Positions 1 to 9,469 of a stretch of DNA of 26,288 nt are shown in pieces (within the stretch, counting starts at the first letter, position 1; each line of letters opens with the position of its first letter). Location: positions 1 to 26,288 of the forward strand of contig JBGUUT010000063.1 in the NCBI GenBank assembly GCA_045133795.1, given 5' to 3'. The notes under the pieces were generated by a model, which had not been told where the DNA came from, made no database searches, and saw nothing but the letters and a program-made list of their open reading frames with translations. The DNA is from RGIG8597 sp045133795. GTDB taxonomy: Bacteria; Spirochaetota; GWE2-31-10. The position numbers and the translations under genes were made by a program.

Positions 1-323
1 AAGCTTACTGTCAAGAACTTTTTTCATTTTTTTATTACTCTTAATTTTTATGCATTACATCTCTGTAATTACTAAAAATACTAAAGATATATTTCATCAA
101 ACTAAAGAAATATTTCATTAAAAAAACTATTTCACTAAATAATAAAAATAGAAAAAGCTCTACTACTAATACCAAAACATAACATTTTAACGTCCAAATT
201 ACAGTACGTAGCTTATAACATAGACTGTTAGGTCTTCGTATTAGACGAAATGCCTTCTACTATACTACTTCAATTTTGTCAATGAAAATATTATTTTTTA
301 TTCAAATGGACTGTTTTTTATAT
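1..323. other. Gene-free AT-rich left end
   Basis: No convincing coding frame or RNA gene is visible here. The stretch is very AT-rich. It contains a 21-bp imperfect tandem repeat (81-122) and a weak hairpin at 235-249 (TTCGT, loop ATTAG, ACGAA). Because the downstream gene is a BtuF-like binding protein, I looked for a cobalamin riboswitch core and saw none. Confidence 0.5.
81..122. repeat. 21-bp tandem direct repeat, two copies
   Basis: Two adjacent 21-bp units (81-101 and 102-122), each beginning CTAAAGA and containing ATTTCAT, are identical at 19 of 21 positions by eye. A degenerate partial third unit (ATTTCACTAAAT) follows at about 129-140. A 21-bp period is two helical turns, as for tandem protein-binding sites, but the sequence is low complexity and may be meaningless. 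Confidence 0.55.
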
Positions 324-329
324 TATAAT
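301..329 (+). promoter_or_regulatory. Predicted sigma-70 promoter of the binding-protein gene
   Basis: TTCAAA (301-306) and a perfect TATAAT (324-329) are separated by 17 bp. The predicted start near 336 leaves a short leader with AGAGGA at 354-359 before the gene. Confidence 0.5.
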
Positions 330-369
330 CAAAAAATACTATTTTTTCTTTTCAGAGGAAATAAAAAAA

Positions 370-1278
370 ATGGAGAAATCAATGTTTGTAAGAAAAAAAA
401 TTATACTACTTTTGCTTGTTGTTACTTTTTTCATAAGCTGCAATAACAACAAAAATCTTACCAAAACATCTTATACTGACTCATACGGAAGAAAAATAAC
501 AATTAAAAAAAAATCAGAAAAACCGCAAATAATTTCTATAGCTCCGTCAATGACTGAATTATTCTTTCAACTTGATAACGGAGAATCATTAATTGCACGA
601 AGTAACTATTGTGACTACCCGCCAAATGCAAAGAAATTACCATCAATAGGCTCTATTATCGAGCCAAACATTGAATATATAATTGCCCTAAAACCAAATC
701 TAATCGTTGCCTCCGATCATTTTACAAAAGAAAGTGTCCACAAGCTCGAACAACTTAATATTCCTGTGTATATTGGCAAGCAAGGAGAAAATTTAGAAGA
801 TTTCTATCAAATCATAAAAGATATGGGACAAATTATAGAAAAAAGCGAAAAAGCAGAAGTTTTAATAAATAAAATGCAATCACAAGTAGCAGATATTAAA
901 CAGAGAGTTCAAAATCAAAATTATCATCCCAAAGTTTATTACATGATTTCATTCGGAGAATCCGGAGATTATACGGCAGGAAAAAATACTTTTATCGCAA
1001 ATCTTATTCGTATTGCCGGCGGAATAAATGTCGCAGATGACACCTCCGGCTGGGGATACAGTCGCGAAAAATTATTTTCAGCACAACCGGATATAATTTT
1101 AACAAGTCGTACCGAAATAAAGGAACAATTAAAAAAAGACTCTATATATTCAAAACTTCAAGCAGTACACAACAACAATGTTTACTGTTTAGAAAAAGGA
1201 ACCATAGAACGACCGTCCATACGAAATATCGAAGCTCTTTTAGAGTTAGAAAGTATTTTTTTCTCCAGTAAAAAATAA
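370..1278 (+). CDS. BtuF/FecB-like ABC transporter substrate-binding lipoprotein
   Basis: This is a predicted solute-binding lipoprotein of the periplasmic-binding-protein-2 fold (BtuF/FecB/FhuD type), which delivers cobalamin, haem, siderophore or metal ions to an ABC importer. The N-terminus is a lipoprotein signal ending TFFISC, with Cys24 as the lipidation site. The next stretch (IISIAPSMTELFFQL, then SNYCDYPP, IGSIIEPNIEYIIALKPNLI) is typical of the family, and at 302 aa it is full length. An alternative ATG at 382 has a better-spaced GGAG (372-375) and gives a cleaner signal peptide, so either start is possible. No permease or ATPase gene adjoins it: the next gene is convergent, 1 bp away. 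The substrate cannot be told from the sequence. Confidence 0.85.
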   Translation: MEKSMFVRKKIILLLLVVTFFISCNNNKNLTKTSYTDSYGRKITIKKKSEKPQIISIAPSMTELFFQLDNGESLIARSNYCDYPPNAKKLPSIGSIIEPNIEYIIALKPNLIVASDHFTKESVHKLEQLNIPVYIGKQGENLEDFYQIIKDMGQIIEKSEKAEVLINKMQSQVADIKQRVQNQNYHPKVYYMISFGESGDYTAGKNTFIANLIRIAGGINVADDTSGWGYSREKLFSAQPDIILTSRTEIKEQLKKDSIYSKLQAVHNNNVYCLEKGTIERPSIRNIEALLELESIFFSSKK

Positions 1279-1279
1279 A

Positions 1280-3466
1280 TTATTTTTTGCACTGAAAAAA
1301 AACATCGCACACTTCATCTTCACATGACACTGTTATTTTATGATTTCCCGGAGACAAGGGTAGCTTAAATGAAAAAGGTCGTTCTATTATAAATGTATCT
1401 TCTCCGTTCTTAACACAAAGATTTTTTCCTTTTCCCCCGATAACTTCTACCGTTAAATTTTGTACGTTATCGGGCAAGGAAGAATCAAAAAAAAACACGC
1501 TGTCGTTACGAGGGGCAATAATTTGAAGCGGAACACATGTATTTTGAACATTGCCGGCAAGTTCTTTTTGATAAAACCAACGGCTGTATTCTTCCGGATA
1601 AGACACACCTTCTGTATCGTGCCAAGAACAATCTTTAACATTTTCAAAATGTTGTAAAAATTCACACTTAACATCCGGACAATTTTCTGTCGCAAGCATT
1701 CCGGAAAGTATACAAATTTTTCTTTTCTCACATAAAACCGGCTTTTCAAAATCAACAAAATCTTTTCCTTGTAAAATCAACAGAAGCTCTTTTACCACGG
1801 AAGCCGGCAAAGAACTTCCGGTTTCCCCGACAACTGTAGAACCATCAAAATTTCCCATCCATACACCTACGGTATAAAGAGGAGTCGCACCTAAAGCCGT
1901 AATATTTTGAAATTGATTTGCCGTCCCTGTTTTAAAAATTGTCGGAAAAGGCATTTTAAATACATCACTGTTTCCAAAACCTAAATAACGAGCATCGGCA
2001 TCTGATAAAATATCACAAATCAATCTCGCTGTATCACGTTGAAAAATCTTCTTATTATTTTTTTCTTCACCTTTTTTATTAGCAAGCGATAAAAAAATTC
2101 CGTCTCGCGGAAAAACACAGAAAGCTTGTACTAATTCAAATAAACTTACATTCGCACTTCCTAAGGCCAGTCCCAAACCCGGATTAGATTTCTCTAATGA
2201 AAAAAAATGCAGATTAATCAACAGAGACACATAATTTTCCAATCCTAATTTATTAAGTAAATAAACAGCAGGAACATTCAAACTTGAAGCTAACGCTGTA
2301 CGCAAACGAACCGGACCATTGTAACGATTGTTAAAATTTAAAGGAATATAAAGCTGTTCATACCCGAATTCCATCGGTACATCAGGTAATACTGAAGCCG
2401 GCGAAAAACCGTTTTCTAAAGCCATTGCATACAAAAAAGGTTTCATACTGGATCCGGGTTGATTTTCGGCAAGCACACCGTCATTTTGCCCGCCGTTAGA
2501 ATTATCATAAAAGTCCGCACTGCCGACCCATGCTAAAATTTCTCCGTTTCTATTATCACACACCAAAACCGCACCGTTTGTAATACGTGATTGACAAGAT
2601 TTCACCACAGCCATACTAATTAAATTTTCAGCTTTTCGTTGCAAAATCAACGATGCTGAAATTTCAATTTCTTCATTAGAATAACAACCGACATCTTTTT
2701 GTGCGATTAAATAACGAACATAATGCGGCATATTCTCGGGATAAATAAACTTCTTTGCATTCATCGCTGCACTTTTTAATTTTTCATACGACAAACCGGA
2801 AAATAACATTGCCGCCTTTGCACACTTTTCAGGATTTTCCTGAGGATTATAAAACGCCGGTTTACGTGGAATAACAGCTAAACAGGCAAGCTCCTCTTTT
2901 GACAACAATGCTAATTCTTTCCCGAAAAAAAATCTTGCCGCACTTGCAATGCCTTCTGTATTAAAACCAAACGGCAGATGATTTAAATAAAGTTCCAATA
3001 TTTCATTTTTTGAAAGCCTTGCTTCCAATCGCAAAGCATTAACAGTTTCTGTAATTTTTGCAAAAATATTTCGCTTACTTGTCGGTTTAATCATTCTTGC
3101 CAATTGCATTGTCACGGTAGAAGCTCCACTGACAACTCTGCCGTTTTTAATATTTTGAAAAACTGCTCTAAAAATTGAAAGAAAATCTATTCCACAATGA
3201 TGATAAAAATTGCCATCTTCTGCGGCTAAAAAAGTTGCCGTAACTTGCGACGACATTTTATCCAAAGAAATAAATTCTCGCCTTAATCCGTTTTCCAGGC
3301 TCAAAATCTGTACTAATTCCCTGTTACAATCATAAATTCGCGTACTTTTAAGTAAATCAGAAAAAACTTTCAATTCGGGATAAGGCGAAAAAGAAAGAAA
3401 AAATCGGAAAGCGATAATGGCAAAAACCAAAATCGCCGTTCCAAACAAAAATCTAGTTTTCTTCAT
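1280..3466 (-). CDS. pbpC: Penicillin-binding protein 1C (bifunctional transglycosylase/transpeptidase)
   Basis: This is a class A penicillin-binding protein that polymerises and cross-links peptidoglycan on the outer face of the inner membrane. One N-terminal membrane anchor (about residues 5-25) is followed by a GT51 transglycosylase domain with catalytic Glu83 in the EDxxFYxH motif. The transpeptidase domain shows SxxK at Ser339-Lys342 (QPGSSMKP), SLN at 395-397 and KTG at 512-514. A C-terminal beta domain (about 645-725, starting PLQIIAPRNDSVF) matches the PBP1C C-terminal module, which separates PbpC from PBP1A/1B. All catalytic motifs are intact at 728 aa. It starts 9 nt after the stop of the alpha-2-macroglobulin gene with AAAGG just upstream of the ATG, so the two are surely co-transcribed. 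This pairing is conserved in many bacteria. Confidence 0.93.
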   Translation of the reverse strand: MKKTRFLFGTAILVFAIIAFRFFLSFSPYPELKVFSDLLKSTRIYDCNRELVQILSLENGLRREFISLDKMSSQVTATFLAAEDGNFYHHCGIDFLSIFRAVFQNIKNGRVVSGASTVTMQLARMIKPTSKRNIFAKITETVNALRLEARLSKNEILELYLNHLPFGFNTEGIASAARFFFGKELALLSKEELACLAVIPRKPAFYNPQENPEKCAKAAMLFSGLSYEKLKSAAMNAKKFIYPENMPHYVRYLIAQKDVGCYSNEEIEISASLILQRKAENLISMAVVKSCQSRITNGAVLVCDNRNGEILAWVGSADFYDNSNGGQNDGVLAENQPGSSMKPFLYAMALENGFSPASVLPDVPMEFGYEQLYIPLNFNNRYNGPVRLRTALASSLNVPAVYLLNKLGLENYVSLLINLHFFSLEKSNPGLGLALGSANVSLFELVQAFCVFPRDGIFLSLANKKGEEKNNKKIFQRDTARLICDILSDADARYLGFGNSDVFKMPFPTIFKTGTANQFQNITALGATPLYTVGVWMGNFDGSTVVGETGSSLPASVVKELLLILQGKDFVDFEKPVLCEKRKICILSGMLATENCPDVKCEFLQHFENVKDCSWHDTEGVSYPEEYSRWFYQKELAGNVQNTCVPLQIIAPRNDSVFFFDSSLPDNVQNLTVEVIGGKGKNLCVKNGEDTFIIERPFSFKLPLSPGNHKITVSCEDEVCDVFFQCKK

Positions 3467-3475
3467 AGCCTTTAA

Positions 3476-6400
3476 CTATTCAATCGTGAAAATTACACCG
3501 CCGGTACGTCCGAAAACTTCCGGTTCATAAATACATTCTGCATTTATCGGCGGAGTCGGGAATACACCACGACGAACAGTTCTGAATCTTAGAGATACTA
3601 TCGCACGTCCTTTTACAAAATCATTCCAAAAAACATGAGCTTCATTATCAAAAAGTTCTTCTTTATTTGCAAAACGCAACTCATTATTATCCTTTCCGAA
3701 ATCAACATCAACAATTTCTGCTCCCGACGGAATCGGTAATCTCAATGCAAGATAATTTCTGTCATATGAACTCAAAACATTGACTTCCATTCTGTAAACT
3801 TTATCTGTTTTCAATTGAACAACAGAATCCTTTTCTACAATTTCTTCCCCGCTGACATCGTCATAAATATTTGCAAACAAACCGATTCCTTCATCTCGCG
3901 GCATTTGCATTTCTTCCGGTAAAGAATAAGTTAAACTTGCAGAATAAAACAACATACCTTTACCGTCTTTTATAATTTGCAGAGGCAATTGTTTGTCTTT
4001 TTCGAAGTCTGAAAGTTGACTTTCATTTACAACCGCATTAACAGCTTCAATATTGCCGTCTTTAAAATCTCCTGCTGCAATTTTTTTATTATCTAAAAGA
4101 ACCTTAGCAGACATTTTTACATTTTCACTTTTATTAGTTTTGATAACTTTTGCAACGGCATTCAAAACAGTTGAAGTCGTCGACAAATCATGCCAATAAC
4201 CGCATTTTTGATTTTCAAGCAGTGTAAATAAAACTTTTCTTACCATGTCATCGTGAGAATTTACCTTTACAAACAATTCTAAAGTACGAGCCATACGACA
4301 CAATTTTTCACTTCCGGCAATTATTCTTTTGTACGGAGAAACAGTGTCATTTTCAAAAGTCGAAATATCGACACCTCTGGTTGTAGGACGAATATAAGTT
4401 CTGACTTTTGCCGCACATTTTGAAGCCAACTCAATATCACGAGTTACAATTCCGGCAAGTGACAATGCTGAAATCGAAACATTTTCCTGCGAATAAACTT
4501 CATTTAAAAATACTTCATCTACATCTGCTCCCAGTACAGAAATAGCATAATAAATCTCCAATTTTTCTTCACTGCCGACGTCTTCCATTTTTTCCAACTC
4601 ACTTTGCAGATAATCAACAAGTAACTTTTTATTAATCGCCAAATCTTTTTCAGAATAACCGGCAGCCAGTGCATTTGCCAACGTTATGCCGATTTTCATT
4701 GAAATATAAACATTAGAATCCGAAGATTCCTTCCAATATCCAAATCCGCCGTCCGGATGTTGAAGTTTAGCCACATCATTGAAAAATGTTTTTATTTTTT
4801 TAGTTACATTCACATTTTTCACATCCTGATAGAAATCTCCGATTTTACTACCGAAAAGAATCAACGGCATTATCTCGGCACATTCTTGTTCTAAGCAATC
4901 AAAAGGATAATCAAAAATATATTCAAAAACATTTTTTAACATTCCTAAACTGCCGACATCCAAGTTCACTGTCAACATTTTTTTTCCGTCTTTTGCAAAA
5001 CTCGGAATCACAACAGCTTCATTTACGGTTTTCTCATTTTCTTCAATAACGCCGGTTGTCGTAACATTTTCCTTAATATATGGCTTTTCTATTATCAACG
5101 GACAAACTATCTGTTCATTAATAACGGCAGAATGAACGTCAAATACCGCATGTACAATTCCGGCACGAACCGCCGCTACATCAAAATAAACAACCGTATT
5201 TGCTCCTGAAGGAACATTAATTTTATATTCCTTTACTTCTCCGTCTACAAAAGCTTCTCCGGCCTGCAATGTTTTACCGTTTTCCTCAACAGACTCAACC
5301 GGAGATTCTATTTTCAGCCCCACCGTAATTTGATGTTCCGCAGAATCAAGATTTGAGATTAAAACACCAAGCTCACTTGTATCACGTTCTCGCATTCGTC
5401 TAGGTAAAACTTCTTGAATATTAACCGGATTTCGGACAGCAATTTCGCTTTCCTGAAATGCAAAAAACTCTTCTGTTACACCTACAGCCGTAATTCTGTA
5501 AGTAGTCAAAGTATCCGGCAATTTAAATTTACAAGTCGCTACTCCGTTTTCATCAGTTTTTAACATCGGTAAAAATACAGCTGTCGGGTTAAAATTATTA
5601 CGCTGTCCGCCTATTCCGTCAGCATTATACCTTGCCATTTTAGCCATATTTGCATCGCCGCCATGCAAAGTCTTAGCCTCGTAAGTCACGGGATCAAGCA
5701 ACAACGCTCTGGAATCGCCGCCTTTTACAGATAACGGAAAATTATTTCTTGCATAAAAGAAATCTAATGGATTCGGTACATGGTAATCAATCAAATCCAA
5801 AATGCCTCTGTCGGCCGCAACAAGTGAAAGCTCTGCATTAGCAAGCGGTTTTCCGTTTTTTGAAGCTGTCAAAGTTATTTCAACATCCTCTCCCGGACGA
5901 TAAACATCTTTCGAACTGTCGATTTTTACGGAGAAAGCTTTTACACGCGGATTTACAAATAGCGTTGTTGCTCCGTAAAATCCTTTCGGTTTATCCAAAT
6001 CTGTTTTCCCATATTCCGTCGACGGTTTTCCGTTACGCACAGAATATGAAGCTATCGAAACATAAACTACCGGAACATAATTTCGAGCAATCGGAATTTC
6101 CAAAACATTCATACTTTTATCAAAACAGCGAACTTCTTCCGTAAAAATCCCCTCTCGCTCTACGGTTATGAGATAATGTCCTGCCGGCAATGTACTTTCC
6201 AATAAAATTTGTGCTGTTTCTCCGGGATTATACATTTCTTTATCTGCCGTCAAACGTAACGAAGCTACATTATCTTGATTCCAAAAAACTCGTTCTCTTC
6301 CCGTTACAAAAAAGCCCTCTTCCGAAATTGTCTCTCTGCCGGCAGAGTCTTTTGCCGTTACTCTAAGAATATAGTATCCGGCTTCCTTTGGTGTAACAGA

Positions 6401-9400
6401 AATCTTTCCTTTTGGATTGACAGATATTCTTTGTTCATCTTTAGCTACAAGATTTCTTTCATAACGACTGTAAACATTTCCGCCGATTCCCTGTTGTTGA
6501 ATAATATTCCAGTCCTCTTTAAATAAAGTTACCGAAATATTTTTATTTTTACCTACATATTCATTGATATTATCACGTGTCAGCAGCTCCTCTTCCGGAT
6601 TTACAAGCAAATATTCAAACGACAATTTCTGCCCGGACTTCGGAAATCCACTGATTCCCAATGGCTTAGAGATTCCGACATAATATGCCGCCGGATGTAC
6701 CATCACCGATGACCACGACGAAATCCTTTGATTACTTATATCCGTAACCATACTGTTTACATTATATTGATAAGAAATTCCTTTTGTTTTATTTCCGGCG
6801 GTTGCACATGAAAGCACTGCGATACCGTTTTTATCAAGTGTACTTTCATCAGCTGTAACTTCCGAACGTCCTTCTTCAATTTTTTCCATTCCGAAAGAAT
6901 ATTTTTTTAATTGCTCTTTTCCTGAGACAAAATTACAAGGTTCACGATACCAACTGTTTTCAACCTTTGCATTTGCAGGAACTCCGCCAGCAAGATATGA
7001 AGCTGCCAATTTAGCTTCTATTTTTTCTCCGGCTATAATTTTCTTTTCCGGCATTGTCACGACAGACTCAAACTTTGCACGTTCAAAATGCGAAACCGTA
7101 AAATAAAGAGTTTCTTCGGTCTTTAAATCACTGCGTTTGTATTGCAAACAATAAGTTCCCGGATTTACATCTTCCGGAATTACAAACTCTCCGAAAAAAC
7201 CGCCGGATTCACTTGTTTTATCTGTTTTCGATTCATAAACAACGGGATTTCTCCAGTCATTACTCTTTAAAGTAATTGAATATTCTCCGCAATAAGGAGC
7301 AAAACTTTTCATTTCTTGATTTCTGTCAATTCCTCTGAACGACAATTTTTCACCGGGTTTATATATCCCTCTGTCAGTAAACATCAAAATTCTCGGTCTG
7401 TTTTGTAATGAAGAACCAACAGAGTCCGTATTATAAATTCCGGCACGCCATGAATAGTGACCGTCCGGTTTAAAAGTCGCAATATCTTTATCTTTTTCTA
7501 CCGCAACGGCAAAAAAATCTTCATATCCGACAAAAAGCTTTTCGGCAACTTCCGCAGCTAAAGGAATCACTGCAAAGCCATCGGACGAAGTTTTTTCATA
7601 CGCCAAATATTTTCCGTTAAAACAATCGTTTAAGGTATTTTCTTTACTATTATAAATATACACATTCGCATTTTCCACCGGATTTCCAGTAGAAAGTTGT
7701 GTCACCAATACTACAGCTTTATTTACGCCGTAACGCACCGTAACCCCTAAATCAGTAACCTGAATAGTTGAATAATTTTTATGAGTAAAAAAGCCTTCTT
7801 TTCGCCAAGTCGATGCAGTACGTACAGATGTATCGAGACGCACCATTCCGGTTCCGTTTGTAAGATAGGAATCTAAATCAACCATCTCAAAAATTTTCTC
7901 ATTACGAGGTAAAACAGATAATTCTTTATAACCGGGCAAAGATTTTACATCCAAATCTTTAATTTCTTCTGTCAGCGGATTATCTGTTTTTCGAATACTG
8001 TATCCGGAATCTTCCAAAACATTTTGATATTCAAACATAATTCTTGCCGGACAATCGGAACGTTTCTCCAGCATTTTCGCCCCGTACATTCCCAATTTAA
8101 ATTCACTTGCTGCATCCGGGACTTTTATTTCTATCGTTGAGCTGTTATCTAACTTTTGCCCGTAAATATCACAAAGTTGCTCGGTAATCGTAACCGAATA
8201 TTTATCCTTATAAGTTACCGGCAAACCGAAAATAATTACTTCATTGTTTGACACTTTAATATTTTCAGCTTTGACTTCACCTTTTTTTCCGTCTGCTAAA
8301 ATATAACTAAAAGATTTTTCTACAGATTTCGAATCAACCGGATGAGAAAAACACAAATGAACGGGAAATTTTTTCTTCTCCGTAGAATCTCCGTTGTAAA
8401 CATAAGTATATTTAAAATCTTGCAATGTCGAATATGAAACTTCCGTAATATTTTTTCCGGAACCGACACTTATCTTAATCTGATTTCTGGGAGCCAATTT
8501 ATCTGTAATATGATAAGCGATAATATTCGGCTTTTCCTGTGTTGCCATAAAGTTCAACTTTTTACCATTCGCCGTAATTACCGACAACTCCGTAGCTTTT
8601 TGTACATCTATATCGTAGTTGAATTGAACCAAAACATCTTTTGCAGCTTCCGGCGGAACATCATTATTATCAAAACGTACATGATTTTCTTCTGCATATT
8701 TACCGCCGGCAGCAAACCAAACTATTTTCAGTGCCGCTGCCGCAGTCGTAAAAGTCGTTTCACCTTCGATTGTTTTTCCGTACAAAGATTTAACCTGAGG
8801 ATTAACGATAATTGTGTAAAATCCCTGCGGCTCGCAAGGCTGTGACGCATCAAAACATAAAAGCGACGTTCCTTTCCAACGAAAAACCCCGTCTATTTTC
8901 GGTGAAATACTAAAATAAGAAGATGTTGTTTCTGGATTATTCAAAGCTTCCAGTGCTACCATCGGCTGTGAAAAAAGCACATAAAACGACGGATTGCGAA
9001 CTTCTGCCGGAATCGAACCTTTCGGCCCCCAATCACAAACAGTCAACGATGACGAAATTTGTTTTGTAAACAAGTCCGGTTGAGATTTTTCCGTGCTGTT
9101 ACGTTTTTCTATTTTCTTTTTACCTTTATAATCTGTTTTGTAAGCATTTAATTTACGCAATCCCGGAATAATCGAAGCCACTTTTTCAGACGATGAAACT
9201 TTTTGCAATTTCACAAATCGTGCTTCCGTTTGTGGTTCCGGTTCACAAGGCGTATAATCCGGAATAAAAAAATCTTGCGAGGAAATAAACTTTTCTTCTG
9301 ATTTTGAACTATCGATAATATCAACATTAATTTGCTGATTATTTATCTTTACCGTATCTTGGTTAAGGTTCTTTTTATTGCAAGAAACAACATTAGCAAC

Positions 9401-9445
9401 AATAAGCGACATTAACGCAATTCTTTTAATTATCATCTTTTTCAT
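3476..9445 (-). CDS. Bacterial alpha-2-macroglobulin lipoprotein (YfhM-like)
   Basis: This 1989-aa envelope protein is of the bacterial alpha-2-macroglobulin family, thought to trap proteases that breach the outer membrane. The signal peptide ends NVVSC, making Cys22 the lipidation site. Repeated MG beta-sandwich domains follow, including MFTDRGIYKPGEKLSFRG, and the A2M core segment LPDTLTTYRITAVG lies near residue 1310. The thioester motif is intact as Cys1517-Leu-Glu-Gln1520 (in YPFDCLEQECAE), followed by the alpha-helical thioester domain with FGYW. Many bacterial paralogues (YfaS type) lack this thioester, so this one should be able to couple covalently to its targets. It lies between the neuB-type gene (24 nt upstream) and pbpC (9 nt downstream). 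AGGAAA precedes the ATG. In this family the protein is proposed to work with PBP1C during repair of the breached envelope. Confidence 0.93.
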   Translation of the reverse strand: MKKMIIKRIALMSLIVANVVSCNKKNLNQDTVKINNQQINVDIIDSSKSEEKFISSQDFFIPDYTPCEPEPQTEARFVKLQKVSSSEKVASIIPGLRKLNAYKTDYKGKKKIEKRNSTEKSQPDLFTKQISSSLTVCDWGPKGSIPAEVRNPSFYVLFSQPMVALEALNNPETTSSYFSISPKIDGVFRWKGTSLLCFDASQPCEPQGFYTIIVNPQVKSLYGKTIEGETTFTTAAAALKIVWFAAGGKYAEENHVRFDNNDVPPEAAKDVLVQFNYDIDVQKATELSVITANGKKLNFMATQEKPNIIAYHITDKLAPRNQIKISVGSGKNITEVSYSTLQDFKYTYVYNGDSTEKKKFPVHLCFSHPVDSKSVEKSFSYILADGKKGEVKAENIKVSNNEVIIFGLPVTYKDKYSVTITEQLCDIYGQKLDNSSTIEIKVPDAASEFKLGMYGAKMLEKRSDCPARIMFEYQNVLEDSGYSIRKTDNPLTEEIKDLDVKSLPGYKELSVLPRNEKIFEMVDLDSYLTNGTGMVRLDTSVRTASTWRKEGFFTHKNYSTIQVTDLGVTVRYGVNKAVVLVTQLSTGNPVENANVYIYNSKENTLNDCFNGKYLAYEKTSSDGFAVIPLAAEVAEKLFVGYEDFFAVAVEKDKDIATFKPDGHYSWRAGIYNTDSVGSSLQNRPRILMFTDRGIYKPGEKLSFRGIDRNQEMKSFAPYCGEYSITLKSNDWRNPVVYESKTDKTSESGGFFGEFVIPEDVNPGTYCLQYKRSDLKTEETLYFTVSHFERAKFESVVTMPEKKIIAGEKIEAKLAASYLAGGVPANAKVENSWYREPCNFVSGKEQLKKYSFGMEKIEEGRSEVTADESTLDKNGIAVLSCATAGNKTKGISYQYNVNSMVTDISNQRISSWSSVMVHPAAYYVGISKPLGISGFPKSGQKLSFEYLLVNPEEELLTRDNINEYVGKNKNISVTLFKEDWNIIQQQGIGGNVYSRYERNLVAKDEQRISVNPKGKISVTPKEAGYYILRVTAKDSAGRETISEEGFFVTGRERVFWNQDNVASLRLTADKEMYNPGETAQILLESTLPAGHYLITVEREGIFTEEVRCFDKSMNVLEIPIARNYVPVVYVSIASYSVRNGKPSTEYGKTDLDKPKGFYGATTLFVNPRVKAFSVKIDSSKDVYRPGEDVEITLTASKNGKPLANAELSLVAADRGILDLIDYHVPNPLDFFYARNNFPLSVKGGDSRALLLDPVTYEAKTLHGGDANMAKMARYNADGIGGQRNNFNPTAVFLPMLKTDENGVATCKFKLPDTLTTYRITAVGVTEEFFAFQESEIAVRNPVNIQEVLPRRMRERDTSELGVLISNLDSAEHQITVGLKIESPVESVEENGKTLQAGEAFVDGEVKEYKINVPSGANTVVYFDVAAVRAGIVHAVFDVHSAVINEQIVCPLIIEKPYIKENVTTTGVIEENEKTVNEAVVIPSFAKDGKKMLTVNLDVGSLGMLKNVFEYIFDYPFDCLEQECAEIMPLILFGSKIGDFYQDVKNVNVTKKIKTFFNDVAKLQHPDGGFGYWKESSDSNVYISMKIGITLANALAAGYSEKDLAINKKLLVDYLQSELEKMEDVGSEEKLEIYYAISVLGADVDEVFLNEVYSQENVSISALSLAGIVTRDIELASKCAAKVRTYIRPTTRGVDISTFENDTVSPYKRIIAGSEKLCRMARTLELFVKVNSHDDMVRKVLFTLLENQKCGYWHDLSTTSTVLNAVAKVIKTNKSENVKMSAKVLLDNKKIAAGDFKDGNIEAVNAVVNESQLSDFEKDKQLPLQIIKDGKGMLFYSASLTYSLPEEMQMPRDEGIGLFANIYDDVSGEEIVEKDSVVQLKTDKVYRMEVNVLSSYDRNYLALRLPIPSGAEIVDVDFGKDNNELRFANKEELFDNEAHVFWNDFVKGRAIVSLRFRTVRRGVFPTPPINAECIYEPEVFGRTGGVIFTIE

Positions 9446-9469
9446 CTATTTCCTCACTCAAATATAAAA

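Noticed and set aside
1..323. Cobalamin riboswitch before the BtuF-like gene
   Set aside because: No B12-box-like core or multi-helix fold could be found; the promoter lies only about 45 bp before the start.
3476..9445. Plus-strand frames inside the A2M gene (for example 8510-8845)
   Set aside because: They are opposite an intact 1989-codon gene with a signal peptide and family motifs, and show no coding features of their own.
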